DNA of 48,016 nucleotides from a bacterium. Its GTDB lineage: Bacteria > Acidobacteriota > HRBIN11 > JAKEFK01. Under the pieces are notes generated by a model. That model was not told where the DNA came from, did no database searches, and saw only the letters and a list, made by a program, of their open reading frames with translations. Each line of letters opens with the position of its first letter. Positions within the stretch are counted from its first letter, which is position 1. The translations under genes were made by a program, and so were the position numbers. Location: NCBI GenBank assembly GCA_022616075.1, contig JAKEFK010000040.1, positions 1 to 48,016 of the forward strand, given 5' to 3'. Shown piece after piece: positions 26,371 through 35,203 of this stretch.

Positions 26371-27269
26371 AACAAAGTAGCGCGGGCGTCCCGCCCGCAA
26401 GCTCCGCGGACGAGACGTCCGCGCCACATTCCGTGACTGACATTGTTCCGGAGATCGAATCTTATCTGCGGGATTCGGTTGGATTGGATCCGGATTCCAC
26501 TCCCCGAATGATCGGTCGGGCGGTCGACCGGATCCTATCGGAGAAACGGATCGATGACGCTGCGTGCTATCTGGAAATCTTGAAAAGCTCGGAAGCCGAA
26601 TTCGACTACTTACTGGAGCAAGTGCTCGTTCCCGAAACCTGGTTCTTTCGCTATCCGGAGGCGTACCATTATTTGAAACGCTGGGTTCAGGATCAAACAT
26701 CACGGAAGAATCGATTGCGAATCCTGAGCGTGCCCTGCTCTACGGGCGAAGAACCATACTCAATTGCGATGACACTTTTGGATGCCGGTCTTTTGCCTGA
26801 ACAATTCGTAATCGACGGAGCTGATATCAACGCTAGAGCGCTCGACAAAGCGCGAACCGGAACTTATACACCGAATTCGTTTCGTGGTTTCTTTCTCACG
26901 CATCAGGACAGGTATTTTGAAAAGCATCAGCAAGATTTTCAGCTAAAGAAAAATATTCTGTCGATGGTGAATTTTTGTCTCTGGAATGTTCATCAAGAAC
27001 CTCCGGCAGTATTGAAAACAAGATACGATATTATTTTTTGCCGCAATCTCTTCATCTATTTTCACGCAGAGGCGCAAAACAAAATGATGCTGACCTTGAG
27101 ACGGCTTCTGGACGAGGATGGCTTACTGTTTACCGGACATGCGGAAGCAGGTCCCTTCCTAAGCCCGTTATTTCGCCCGATCACTCCTTTAAACGCGTTT
27201 GTGCATCGCAAAAGCTTAATCATGGATCGTAATCTTGATCGTGATCGTAATCGCAATCGAAATTCATGA
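26367..27269 (+). CDS. cheR: CheR/WspC-like MCP methyltransferase with repeat-encoded ends
   Basis: 300 residues. Core motifs of the CheR SAM-dependent glutamate methyltransferase: PETWFFR (89-95), [14 protein letters not shown] (119-132), [14 protein letters not shown], and [13 protein letters not shown]. WspC carries TPRs after this domain; here the protein ends soon after it. Both ends are made of repeat sequence: residues 4-20 ([17 protein letters not shown]) come from a REP-like double hairpin, and the C-terminus ([15 protein letters not shown]) from another palindrome. The start ATG overlaps the MCP stop; a GTG at 26433, after the repeat, is an alternative start. The methyltransferase core itself looks intact. 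Confidence 0.9.
   Translation: MKQSSAGVPPASSADETSAPHSVTDIVPEIESYLRDSVGLDPDSTPRMIGRAVDRILSEKRIDDAACYLEILKSSEAEFDYLLEQVLVPETWFFRYPEAYHYLKRWVQDQTSRKNRLRILSVPCSTGEEPYSIAMTLLDAGLLPEQFVIDGADINARALDKARTGTYTPNSFRGFFLTHQDRYFEKHQQDFQLKKNILSMVNFCLWNVHQEPPAVLKTRYDIIFCRNLFIYFHAEAQNKMMLTLRRLLDEDGLLFTGHAEAGPFLSPLFRPITPLNAFVHRKSLIMDRNLDRDRNRNRNS
26376..26425. repeat. REP-like double hairpin inside cheR
   Basis: Two adjacent perfect stems: GCGGGCGTCCCGCCCGC (26382-26398) and GCGGACGAGACGTCCGC (26406-26422). The second stem has the same form as GCGGACGGGACGTCCGC at 37958-37974. The insertion keeps the cheR frame open. Confidence 0.8.
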
Positions 27270-27313
27270 TCGATAGAACCATGATTAAGATCACGATTAT
27301 GATCCACGATTAA
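27216..27313. repeat. Palindromic GATCGTAATC-type repeat between cheR and cheW
   Basis: A left arm TTAATCATGGATCGTAATCT followed by GATCGTGATCGTAATCG faces an inverted right arm ending GATCCACGATTAA. The left arm encodes the CheR C-terminus. The right arm ends two bases before the CheW start codon. Confidence 0.7.
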
Positions 27314-27315
27314 CT

Positions 27316-27825
27316 ATGGAGCCGGCTAAGAATTACATAAAGGAATGGAGCGCCCGTCTTGCTCGCGAAAAGGAAGCAAGGCAGAAGAACACATTCTCCG
27401 CGGTAGTGATTCGCTTTGGAAACATCTGGCTCGCGCTGCCTGCTCCGATCGTCCGAGAAATCGTTGATCTTCGCAAGGTGCACAAAATTCCTCATCGCAC
27501 GGATGAGCTTCTGCTTGGGATCGTTAACATACATGGAATGCTTCATCTATGTGTTGATCTTCGTAACTTGCTGGGACTTGAACCGGATTCAGAAAGAAGA
27601 TTAGCGCGGATTTACTCCCGAATGGTGGTTGTGGAGAAAGATGCAAAGTCATGGGTTTTTGTCGTGGACGAGGTGGTCGCTTTGCATCGATTTCCTCCCA
27701 ATCAAGTTGTTCCGCTCAAAGATGCAGGACGAACATCGCGTGGAATCCTGGAATGGCAAGGAAGAACTTTCGACGTTCTGGACGAAAATCTTTTGTTTCA
27801 AAAATTGGAGCAGGGGTTAGAGTGA
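27316..27825 (+). CDS. cheW: CheW/WspD-like coupling protein
   Basis: 169 residues: a ~25-residue charged N-terminal helix, then a CheW beta-barrel fold (TFSAVVIRFGNIWLALPA, VREIVDLRKVHKIPHR, LLGIVNIHGMLHLCVDLR, SWVFVVDEVVAL). It couples the receptors to the CheA-REC kinase. Wsp systems usually have two CheW proteins (WspB and WspD); only one is present here. The start has a palindromic repeat immediately upstream and no visible Shine-Dalgarno site. Its stop overlaps the GTG start of the kinase gene (GTGA). Confidence 0.9.
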   Translation: MEPAKNYIKEWSARLAREKEARQKNTFSAVVIRFGNIWLALPAPIVREIVDLRKVHKIPHRTDELLLGIVNIHGMLHLCVDLRNLLGLEPDSERRLARIYSRMVVVEKDAKSWVFVVDEVVALHRFPPNQVVPLKDAGRTSRGILEWQGRTFDVLDENLLFQKLEQGLE

Positions 27826-30005
27826 ATCAGGACAACGATCTGAGCAATTTTTCAATGCTGGATTTGTTTCGCACCGAAGTGGAAAACCAGGTGTCGATTC
27901 TGAATGAAGGATTGCTGGCACTCGAAAAGGATCCTGCGTCAACCAAAGTTCTTGAATCGTTGATGAGAGCGGCTCATTCGCTGAAAGGAGCCGCAAGAAT
28001 TGTCCAGATCGATCCCGCAGTGAAGGTTGCGCATGCGCTGGAAGATTGTTTTGTAGCTGCGCAAAAAGGAAAGATTGTACTCAGGCCGGAACAGATGGAC
28101 GTTGTCTTGCAGGGAATCGATTTCTTGAACCGGATCAGACTTCTCAAAGAACAGGAACTACCCTCCTGGATCCAAGAACAAGGTGCCGAAACGGATTCGC
28201 TTGTTGCACGAATTGTTGATCTGGCCAGCGGCAAAGCGGAACGTCCGGTAGAGCCGGCCGCGCCGAAGGTAGAGGTTGCCAGGGATTCAGATCCTCGAAC
28301 CGTGCGCGTTCAGGCAGAAAACTTAAACCGGCTACTGGCATATGCAGCCGAAACTTCTGTTGCCGCAAGCACTCTCCAGACATTCGTGGAGTCTTTGAGA
28401 TTATTGAAAAATCAGCAGAAGGAATTGATGAACGAAGTCACTCTCTTTCAGGGAATGTCAAAAGAGCCGGGCAGTAAAGCGTTTGCGGAGGAATTGCTTC
28501 GACAGGCGGAAGAAATTCACCGGAACATCGGCCTTCGCTATTCCGAATTAGAAACTTATTCGCGCCGGGCTGTGAACATCACAAAACGCCTGTATCGTGA
28601 AGTGCTGGACAGCAGAATGCGGCCTTTCCGTGACGGCGTTGAAGGCTTTCCGCGAATGGTGCGCGATGCCAGCCGGAAACTCGGCAAGAAGGTGCGATTT
28701 GAGATCGCGGGAAAATCAACCAAGGTTGATCGCGACATTCTAGAAAAACTGGAAGCTCCACTGAATCATCTTCTACGCAACGCGATCGATCACGGAATTG
28801 AAACGCCTGAAGAACGAATCGCAGCCGGAAAACCGGAAGAAGCAACGCTTTTGCTGGAAGCATCTCACAAAGGCGGAGTCCTTCACATTCAGATATCAGA
28901 GGATGGACGCGGCGTTGATTTTTCACGGTTGCGGCAGAAATTGTTAGACAAAAAACTCGTGACTGTGGAAATGATGGATCGGCTCTCGGAAAAGGAGATG
29001 TTGGAGTTCCTGTTCCTTCCTGGATTTTCCACAACTGATCAGGTCACGGAATTATCAGGCCGGGGAGTGGGACTGGATATTGTTTATAACATGGTGCGCG
29101 AAGTTGGCGGGCTGGTGCAGGCGTTTTCCCGGCAGGGTGAAGGTATGACCATTCATATGCAGCTTCCCATCACGCTTTCTATTCTTCGCGCGTTAATCGT
29201 TGAAATTTCCGGTGAATTGTATGCGTTTCCACTTTCAAGGATCGATAAAACGCTGATCATTTCAATCGATGAATTGGAAAAGGCGGAGAACGAGCAATTT
29301 CTACCATACAATGATGAGAGAATACGGCTTGTTCCCGCTACAGAAATTCTCGAACTGAACCCCGTAAAAATCGACGGAAGCGTTTCCGTGGTTCTTGTGA
29401 GCGATGCATTGAGCCGTTATGGCATTGTGGTAGATCGATTTCGTATGCAGAAGGATCTTGTGGTGCGGCCCATCGATGCAAGACTCGGAAAAGTGAAGGA
29501 CCTTCATGGAGCATCCATTCTTGAAGATGGCTCTCCCGTTTTGATTCTGGATGTTCAAGATATGCTCCGCAGCATCGATCAGCTGCTGCTTGAAGCATCG
29601 GAAGTTTCGGGAGATGCGGAAACAGAGACCTCGCAAAAGCGGATTCTGGTGGTGGAAGACTCGCTAACGGTCCGTGAACTGGAACGGAAACTTCTCAAGA
29701 GCCACGGGTATGCAGTAGAAGTAGCAGTCGATGGAATGGATGGATGGAATGCTCTCAAGACCGGGAGTTATGCTCTCGTGGTCACCGATTTGGACATGCC
29801 GCGCCTGAATGGAACCGAATTAATCAAACGGATCCGCGCAGACGCAAAACTCCAGCAGATACCGGTGGTGATGGTCTCCTACAAAGAACGCGAAGAAGAG
29901 AAACAGGCCGCTTTGCAGGCAGGAGCGAATAGATTTCTGTCGAAAACAAGTTTTCATGACAAAACGTTCCTGAACGCAATCATTGAATTGATTGGAGAAG
30001 CCTGA
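27822..30005 (+). CDS. CheA-REC hybrid histidine kinase (WspE-like)
   Basis: 727 residues from the GTG at 27822, which overlaps the CheW stop. An Hpt domain with the phosphorylatable His at about 52 (MRAAHSLKGAARIV), a dimerisation region, the ATPase domain (NHLLRNAIDHGIETPEER; GRGVGLDIVYNMVREVG), a CheW-like domain, and a C-terminal receiver (RILVVEDSLTVREL; VVTDLDMPRLNG with phosphoacceptor Asp near 656). Length, domain order and the Hpt sequence match WspE closely. It should phosphorylate the CheB and the PP2C response regulator encoded next. An ATG at 27855 is an alternative start. Confidence 0.92.
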   Translation: MNQDNDLSNFSMLDLFRTEVENQVSILNEGLLALEKDPASTKVLESLMRAAHSLKGAARIVQIDPAVKVAHALEDCFVAAQKGKIVLRPEQMDVVLQGIDFLNRIRLLKEQELPSWIQEQGAETDSLVARIVDLASGKAERPVEPAAPKVEVARDSDPRTVRVQAENLNRLLAYAAETSVAASTLQTFVESLRLLKNQQKELMNEVTLFQGMSKEPGSKAFAEELLRQAEEIHRNIGLRYSELETYSRRAVNITKRLYREVLDSRMRPFRDGVEGFPRMVRDASRKLGKKVRFEIAGKSTKVDRDILEKLEAPLNHLLRNAIDHGIETPEERIAAGKPEEATLLLEASHKGGVLHIQISEDGRGVDFSRLRQKLLDKKLVTVEMMDRLSEKEMLEFLFLPGFSTTDQVTELSGRGVGLDIVYNMVREVGGLVQAFSRQGEGMTIHMQLPITLSILRALIVEISGELYAFPLSRIDKTLIISIDELEKAENEQFLPYNDERIRLVPATEILELNPVKIDGSVSVVLVSDALSRYGIVVDRFRMQKDLVVRPIDARLGKVKDLHGASILEDGSPVLILDVQDMLRSIDQLLLEASEVSGDAETETSQKRILVVEDSLTVRELERKLLKSHGYAVEVAVDGMDGWNALKTGSYALVVTDLDMPRLNGTELIKRIRADAKLQQIPVVMVSYKEREEEKQAALQAGANRFLSKTSFHDKTFLNAIIELIGEA

Positions 30006-30006
30006 A

Positions 30007-31050
30007 ATGCGGATTGCGATCGTCAATGACATGCCTCTTGCTGTCGAAGCCCTGCGCAGAGTTGTCTCTACTGTGCAACGCTTTGAGATCGCATGGATTG
30101 CATATGACGGCGCGCAAGCGGTCAGTAAATGCGCTGCGGATACTCCGGATCTCATTTTAATGGACCTGATCATGCCGGTTCTCGATGGTGTGGAAGCCAC
30201 GAAGCAGATCATGCAGAATTCGCCTTGCGCAATTCTGGTTGTCACTGCAACCGTAAGCGGGAATGCTTCTAAAGTATTCGCTGCGATGGGATTTGGGGCC
30301 CTCGATGCTGTGAATACACCGGTTCTGGGAACCGCGGGTGGATTGGAAGGCGCGAACAATCTGCTATCAAAAATCGACACCATTGCAAAGTTGATAGGAA
30401 AACATCCCTGGAAGGATTTGAAATCTTCGGGGGCCTTTGCGGCAGCGCGTCAGGAAGTGAAACAAACTCTTGTCGCGATTGCGGCCTCCACAGGCGGGCC
30501 GCTCGCAGTAGCGAAAATTTTGCGTAAGCTGCCGAAGGACTTTTCTGCGCCGATTGTGATTGTTCAACATGTCGACGCGGAGTTTGCGCCAGGATTGGCG
30601 GAATGGTTAACGGATGAAACATCGCTGCCGGTAAAACTGGTTCGCGCTTACGACAAGCCGGACAAACATCAGGTCCTGCTGGCAGCAACCAATGAACATT
30701 TAATCCTGGCGGCTTCTGGAAATCTGATTTACACGAGCGAGCCAAAAGAGCATCCGTACCGCCCTTCGGCTGATGTATTCTTCCGCAGTCTTGTGGAAAA
30801 CTGGAAAGGTTATGGCGCCGCGGTCCTACTCACCGGAATGGGTCGCGATGGCGCAGAAGGATTGTTGAGACTCCGGAAAAGCGGCTGGATGACCATTGCT
30901 CAAGACAAAGAGACGAGTATTGTTTATGGAATGCCCAAAGCGGCGGCAGAACTAAAAGCAGCAGAAAAAATTCTTCCGGACGACGAAATCGCTGCTGCAC
31001 TTTTGGAATGGCTTCATTTAACGCAGAGACGCAGAGACGCGGAGTTATAA
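30007..31050 (+). CDS. cheB: CheB/WspF-like methylesterase response regulator
   Basis: 347 residues from the ATG at 30007, one base after the kinase stop. The receiver starts MRIAIVNDMPLAVEALRR, which resembles WspF strikingly, with phosphoacceptor Asp53 (LMDLIMPVLDG). The methylesterase domain holds the triad Ser161 (AASTGGP), His188 (VQHVD) and Asp281 (GMGRDGAEG). It should demethylate the two MCPs when phosphorylated. The last ~10 residues (LTQRRRDAEL) are encoded by a palindromic repeat, so the native C-terminus has been replaced or extended. Confidence 0.92.
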   Translation: MRIAIVNDMPLAVEALRRVVSTVQRFEIAWIAYDGAQAVSKCAADTPDLILMDLIMPVLDGVEATKQIMQNSPCAILVVTATVSGNASKVFAAMGFGALDAVNTPVLGTAGGLEGANNLLSKIDTIAKLIGKHPWKDLKSSGAFAAARQEVKQTLVAIAASTGGPLAVAKILRKLPKDFSAPIVIVQHVDAEFAPGLAEWLTDETSLPVKLVRAYDKPDKHQVLLAATNEHLILAASGNLIYTSEPKEHPYRPSADVFFRSLVENWKGYGAAVLLTGMGRDGAEGLLRLRKSGWMTIAQDKETSIVYGMPKAAAELKAAEKILPDDEIAAALLEWLHLTQRRRDAEL

Positions 31051-31085
31051 TTTTTTTCTCTGCGATCTCTGCGCCTCTGCGTTAA
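31018..31085. repeat. Palindromic repeat (ACGCAGAGACGC type) at the cheB end
   Basis: Left arm TTAACGCAGAGACGCAGAG from 31018 and right arm GCGCCTCTGCGTTAA ending at 31085, with a TTATAATTTTTTT loop. It overlaps the 3' end of cheB and ends just upstream of the GGAGG of the next gene. Same family as 6441-6520. Confidence 0.8.
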
Positions 31086-31099
31086 AAAGGAGGGATGTA

Positions 31100-32284
31100 A
31101 TGGAAAATGAAACGCCGATGACGGAGCATAGTATCACTGTGCTGCTTGTCGATGATCAGGCAATGATTGGTGAAGCCGTAAGGCGAATGCTTTCTGGCGA
31201 GAAAGACATTTCGTTCCACTTTTGCAACGACCCCACGAAAGCTCTTGATACCGCTCTCAGCGTTTCACCCACCGTAATCCTGCAGGATCTGGTTATGCCG
31301 GAAGTAGACGGTCTGACTCTGGTCCGGCAATTTCGGGCTCAGGAACAAACCAGGGACATTCCCATGATTGTGCTCTCCACAAAAGAGGAACCTGTCATTA
31401 AAGCGGAAGCTTTCGCACTGGGAGCCAACGATTACCTGGTAAAACTGCCGGATAAAATTGAATTGATTGCCAGGATCCGGTATCACTCGCGGGCTTATAT
31501 CAATCTTCTTCAGCGCAACGAAGCTTATCAGGCACTCTTTCGCAGCCAGCAGAGGCTCGCAGCGGAACTTGCAGAAGCCGCTGAATATGTCAAATCTTTG
31601 CTTCCTGCACGCATGGAAGGGCAGATTCAAACCGATTGGATGTTTATTCCTTCTACACAATTAGGAGGCGATTCTTTCGGATATCACTGGATTGATGAGA
31701 ATCATTTTGCGATTTACTTGCTGGACGTTTGCGGCCACGGTGTAGGAGCGGCGTTGCTTTCCGTATCTGTCATCAATGTAGTGCGGTCCCAATCTTTGCC
31801 GGATACAAATTTCCGTGAGCCCGCGCAGGTGCTGGCGGGGCTCAACGAAGCATTTCCCATGGCAAACAACAACCGGATGTATTTCACAATGTGGTACGGG
31901 GTGTACGATAAATCCGGCCGCAAGCTGACTTATGCGAGCGGAGGTCATCCGCCGGCAGTAATTCTGAACGGAGCAGACCGCGCCTCGGCGCGGCCGGTCC
32001 AACTTTCGACACCCTGTCTTGTTGTCGGCGCCATGTCAGGCATTCCCTACAAGAGCGCATCGCTGGACCTGGAACCTTACGCTGAAATGTTCCTCTACAG
32101 TGATGGTGTCTATGAAGTTAACAAACCGGATGGCACCATGCTGGAACGGGATGAATTCATCGCAAAACTTTCGGAGCCGGTTCAGCAAGATACCGCGCTG
32201 AAACAGATCTTCCAGTTCGTTCGCGATTTGCAAAACTCGGATAATTTCGAAGACGATTTTTCCATCCTACAAGTCCGTTTTTAG
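31100..32284 (+). CDS. Response regulator with PP2C (SpoIIE/RsbU-type) phosphatase output
   Basis: 394 residues; GGAGG lies seven bases before the ATG. The receiver (about 13-130) is very close to that of WspR: VLLVDDQAMIGEAVRR, SPTVILQDLVMPEVDGLTL with Asp63, VLSTKEEP, and Lys115 in NDYLVKLPD. WspR continues into a GGDEF domain; here a helical linker leads to a PP2C domain instead, with metal-binding aspartates in GGDSFGY (191), LDVCGHGVGAAL (209), YSDGVYE (335) and EDDFSIL (385-386). RsbU/SpoIIE-type phosphatases dephosphorylate STAS antagonists. Being last in the operon, it is the likely output. Candidate substrates are the STAS proteins at 14311 and 18178. Confidence 0.92.
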   Translation: MENETPMTEHSITVLLVDDQAMIGEAVRRMLSGEKDISFHFCNDPTKALDTALSVSPTVILQDLVMPEVDGLTLVRQFRAQEQTRDIPMIVLSTKEEPVIKAEAFALGANDYLVKLPDKIELIARIRYHSRAYINLLQRNEAYQALFRSQQRLAAELAEAAEYVKSLLPARMEGQIQTDWMFIPSTQLGGDSFGYHWIDENHFAIYLLDVCGHGVGAALLSVSVINVVRSQSLPDTNFREPAQVLAGLNEAFPMANNNRMYFTMWYGVYDKSGRKLTYASGGHPPAVILNGADRASARPVQLSTPCLVVGAMSGIPYKSASLDLEPYAEMFLYSDGVYEVNKPDGTMLERDEFIAKLSEPVQQDTALKQIFQFVRDLQNSDNFEDDFSILQVRF

Positions 32285-32405
32285 TAAAACCGCCAAGGCG
32301 CCAAGTCGTTCGGAGGTGACAGTCTCGTCCCGTTTTCGAACAATCGAACTTCGCATTGCCGTCGAGGCTGATGGTACAGGCTTTGCTGTAGGACCTGTTG
32401 AACTG

Positions 32406-32614
32406 GTGGTGGCAGAGTATTGTCCAGAAATTCGGATTTGAACTTCTTCGAGCAGGAGAATTTGTGTGTAGGCAACGTTCTATGTGTCCAGCAAATGCTC
32501 TGCTCCATCCTTAGGGTGCAGAGCATTTGCTCCAAGGAAAATTATTCGTGCTATCGCAGGCATCATCGCGATAACAAGCCCATGCACGAACATTGGCAAA
32601 TGCTCTGCCACTAC
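32406..32614. repeat. REPIN-like dimer of a ~106-bp palindromic unit
   Basis: The ends are GTGGTGGCAGAGTATTGTCC (32406-32425) and TGGCAAATGCTCTGCCACTA plus C (32594-32614), with internal arms GCAAATGCTCTGCTCC (32491-32506) and TGCAGAGCATTTGCTCC (32517-32533). Arm offsets equal those at 7825-8034. It occupies most of the 360-bp gene-free stretch 32285-32644. The rest of that stretch holds a lone left arm of the CCGCCAAGGCGCC family (32287-32306) and no gene that I can see. Confidence 0.75.
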
Positions 32615-32644
32615 CATTTGAATCAAGGCGGAGTCTAACCAGAC

Positions 32645-35095
32645 ATGAATGGAATCTTGCAAGATTTTCGTTACGGTTTTCGGATGCTCAAAAAGAATCC
32701 GGGGTTTACCTGGATTGCAATTGTAATCCTCGCTCTTGGAATTGGCGCCAATAGCGCAATCTTTAGCATCGTCCATGCCGTTCTTTTAAAAGACTTGCCT
32801 TATACGGATCCTGAAACGCTGGTTGTGGTCTGGGGAACGGAGAAAAGCGGGATTCTGAACTTGCGAAATCAGGTATCTGCAACGGACATTGCCGATTACC
32901 GCGCGCAAAACAAAAGTTTTGACGAAATCAGCACTTTCACAGGGTGGCGTCCGATTATTTCGGGCGCAGGCAACGGAGTGGAACGCGTTCCTGCAATGCA
33001 GGTGGGTGACGGTTATTTCAAAGCGTTGAAAGCAGAACCCGTTCTGGGCCGTGTGTTCCGGCCGGAGGAACAAAACGAAGGAAAAGACTTCGTTGTTGTT
33101 CTCAGTCATGGTTTATGGCAACGCAAATTTGGAAGTGATCCGAACATCATCGGTAAAACCGTCAAACTGAATTTGCGTGTTTACACAATCGTTGGAGTTC
33201 TCAAACCTGAAGTGCATTCCTTGCCTACAACATTGATCGATTCAAAGGCTGAGTTGTACCGTCCCGTTGCCGAACCGTATGATCAGACTCAGCGCGGCGC
33301 AAGACACCTGCGCGCAATCGGACGTTTAAAAAAAGGTGTTTCTATTTCCGAAGCGCAGGCGGAGATGAACGCCATCGCGTCGCGTTTGGAGAAACAATAT
33401 CCCGATGACAACACCGCTCGTGGAATTAATGTTGTCAACATATCGGAGGATACTGTAGGAAATCTTCGCACGTCCTTATTTCTATTGACCGGCGCAGCAG
33501 GATTGGTTTTGTTGATCGCTTGCGCGAATCTCGCCAATCTGCTCCTCGCCCGCGCCGCGACGCGTCACCGGGAAATTGCTGTCCGAACGTCCCTCGGCGC
33601 TCCGCGGTGGCGCCTCGTGCGCCAGCTTTTAGCCGAGAGCGCCTTTCTAACCGTAGCCGGCGGAATCTGCGGAATCCTTCTCGCCTATTGGGGCATGGAT
33701 GCAATCAAAAACGTCGGCGCCGAAATCATTCCCCAAATTGAAAACACGCAATTAAACTCTCAGGTCATCACTTTTACCGTTGTGACCTCTTTGATTGCAG
33801 GTCTTCTGTTTGGACTTGCGCCTGCATTTCAAATTTCAAGATTTGATTTAACGGAAGCGTTAAAAGAAGGTGGGCGTGGTGGAACAAGCGGGCGTTTTCA
33901 AGGACGCATGCGGAACACATTGGTTGGTGCTGAGGTCGCATTGGCGCTGCTGTTGCTGGCGGGAGCCGGATTGTTGATTCAGAGTGTCGCGCGATTGTAT
34001 CAGGTGGATCCGGGATTTAAGACTTCCAACGTCTTAACGATGAACGTGTGGCTTCCCGGTTTCAAATATGAAGAAGAGCTGAAGCGCACAAAGTTTTTTC
34101 ATCGAATGATTGAAAGGATGGAACGTTTACCAGGAGTCGTGGCTGCGGGCACAACGACCGTTTTGCCGCTCAGCTCCGCTTTTGATGGGCGAACCATAGC
34201 AGTTGATGGACAACCCCGCGCAGCAGCCGATCAGCCATCTGCGGACATGTATGTGGTCACGCCCCGCTACACGGAAGCGATGCAGATTCCTTTGGTCGCC
34301 GGCCGTTATTTGACGATGAATGATTCTGAAACAGCGCCGCTCGCTGTTCTTGTAAGTGAATCGATGTCAAAACAATTATGGAAAGACCAGAATCCAATCG
34401 GCAAGCGAATCCGTCTTTACCACGGTCCTGGTCCTGATGAGGAAACTCCGTGGCGGACGGTTGTAGGACTGGTGCGCGACGTCAAACAGTATGGACTGGA
34501 TACAGATTCCCCGATGCAGTTTTATATTCCGCAGGCTCAGTTCCATGCGATTTACGTAACGCTGGTGATACGCTATTCCGACCGAAACATGGTGGATTCA
34601 CTCATTCGAAATGTTCGGAAGGAAATATTGAGTCTCGATCCGGAACTTCCAGTGTTCAAAATTGCCACATTGGAGGAAGTGTTAAAAGAAAGCATTGCAG
34701 TACGGCGCTTATCGATGATGCTTTTCGGTGGATTTGCGCTGCTCGCATTGTGTCTTGCGATGGCAGGAATTTATGGTGTCGTTTCTTATCTTACTGCGCG
34801 CCGCACACAGGAGATTGGAATCCGAATGACTCTGGGGGCGCAGAAAAAAGATGTGATTCAGCTCGTGTTAAATCAGGGCATGCTTCCAGCGATCGTTGGC
34901 GCGGCTGCAGGTCTGGCCGGCGCAATAGGATTCAGTCGATTGATGACAAAACTTCTTTACGAGGTCCGGCCCGGAGATCCACTCACATTGGTGGTTGTTA
35001 CCATGGCGATTCTGGCCGTTACCGCTCTCGCTTGCTATATTCCCGCAGTACGCGCATCGAAAGTCGATCCGCTGGTTTCATTGAGATATGAATAA
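32645..35095 (+). CDS. ADOP-type duplicated MacB/FtsX permease
   Basis: 816 residues. The N-terminus MNGILQDFRYGFRMLKKNPG is the hallmark of Acidobacterial duplicated orphan permeases. Layout: TM1 (about 20-42), a MacB periplasmic core domain, a first FtsX block (LLTGAAGLVLLIACANLANLL), a second periplasmic domain, and a second FtsX block (GGFALLALCLAMAGIYGVVSYL; RTQEIGIRMTLGA). These proteins are the membrane subunit of MacB-like ABC systems but are often encoded without an ATPase, as here. Substrate unknown. Palindromic repeats lie directly upstream and downstream. Confidence 0.92.
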   Translation: MNGILQDFRYGFRMLKKNPGFTWIAIVILALGIGANSAIFSIVHAVLLKDLPYTDPETLVVVWGTEKSGILNLRNQVSATDIADYRAQNKSFDEISTFTGWRPIISGAGNGVERVPAMQVGDGYFKALKAEPVLGRVFRPEEQNEGKDFVVVLSHGLWQRKFGSDPNIIGKTVKLNLRVYTIVGVLKPEVHSLPTTLIDSKAELYRPVAEPYDQTQRGARHLRAIGRLKKGVSISEAQAEMNAIASRLEKQYPDDNTARGINVVNISEDTVGNLRTSLFLLTGAAGLVLLIACANLANLLLARAATRHREIAVRTSLGAPRWRLVRQLLAESAFLTVAGGICGILLAYWGMDAIKNVGAEIIPQIENTQLNSQVITFTVVTSLIAGLLFGLAPAFQISRFDLTEALKEGGRGGTSGRFQGRMRNTLVGAEVALALLLLAGAGLLIQSVARLYQVDPGFKTSNVLTMNVWLPGFKYEEELKRTKFFHRMIERMERLPGVVAAGTTTVLPLSSAFDGRTIAVDGQPRAAADQPSADMYVVTPRYTEAMQIPLVAGRYLTMNDSETAPLAVLVSESMSKQLWKDQNPIGKRIRLYHGPGPDEETPWRTVVGLVRDVKQYGLDTDSPMQFYIPQAQFHAIYVTLVIRYSDRNMVDSLIRNVRKEILSLDPELPVFKIATLEEVLKESIAVRRLSMMLFGGFALLALCLAMAGIYGVVSYLTARRTQEIGIRMTLGAQKKDVIQLVLNQGMLPAIVGAAAGLAGAIGFSRLMTKLLYEVRPGDPLTLVVVTMAILAVTALACYIPAVRASKVDPLVSLRYE

Positions 35096-35097
35096 CC

Positions 35098-35203
35098 GTA
35101 GTGGCAGAGCATTTGCCACCTTAAACATACAATGCTTTCGATAGAAGCATGATTCAACTAAGCAGCGTTTTCTACATTCGTTTGGCAAATGCTCTGCAAC
35201 TAC
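35098..35203. repeat. Single ~106-bp palindromic unit
   Basis: GTAGTGGCAGAGCATTTGCC (35098-35117) and TGGCAAATGCTCTGCAACTA plus C (35183-35203) are inverted ends of a single unit. It matches one half of the dimers at 7825 and 32406. It fills the gap between two convergent genes and supplies the stop codon of the monooxygenase gene. Confidence 0.8.

Noticed and set aside
27216-27313. GATCGTAATC/GATCGTGATC array looked like short tandem or CRISPR-like repeats
   Set aside because: There are no regular spacers and no cas genes; the two halves are inverted, so it is a palindromic repeat.
27651-27821. Open frame extending the CheA-REC gene 57 codons upstream into cheW
   Set aside because: The extension is in another frame of cheW and has no Hpt-like sequence; the GTG overlapping the cheW stop fits the WspE N-terminus.
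31100-32284. Searching the response regulator for a hidden GGDEF domain to match WspR
   Set aside because: No GGDEF/GGEEF motif is present; the sequence after the receiver is fully explained by the PP2C domain.
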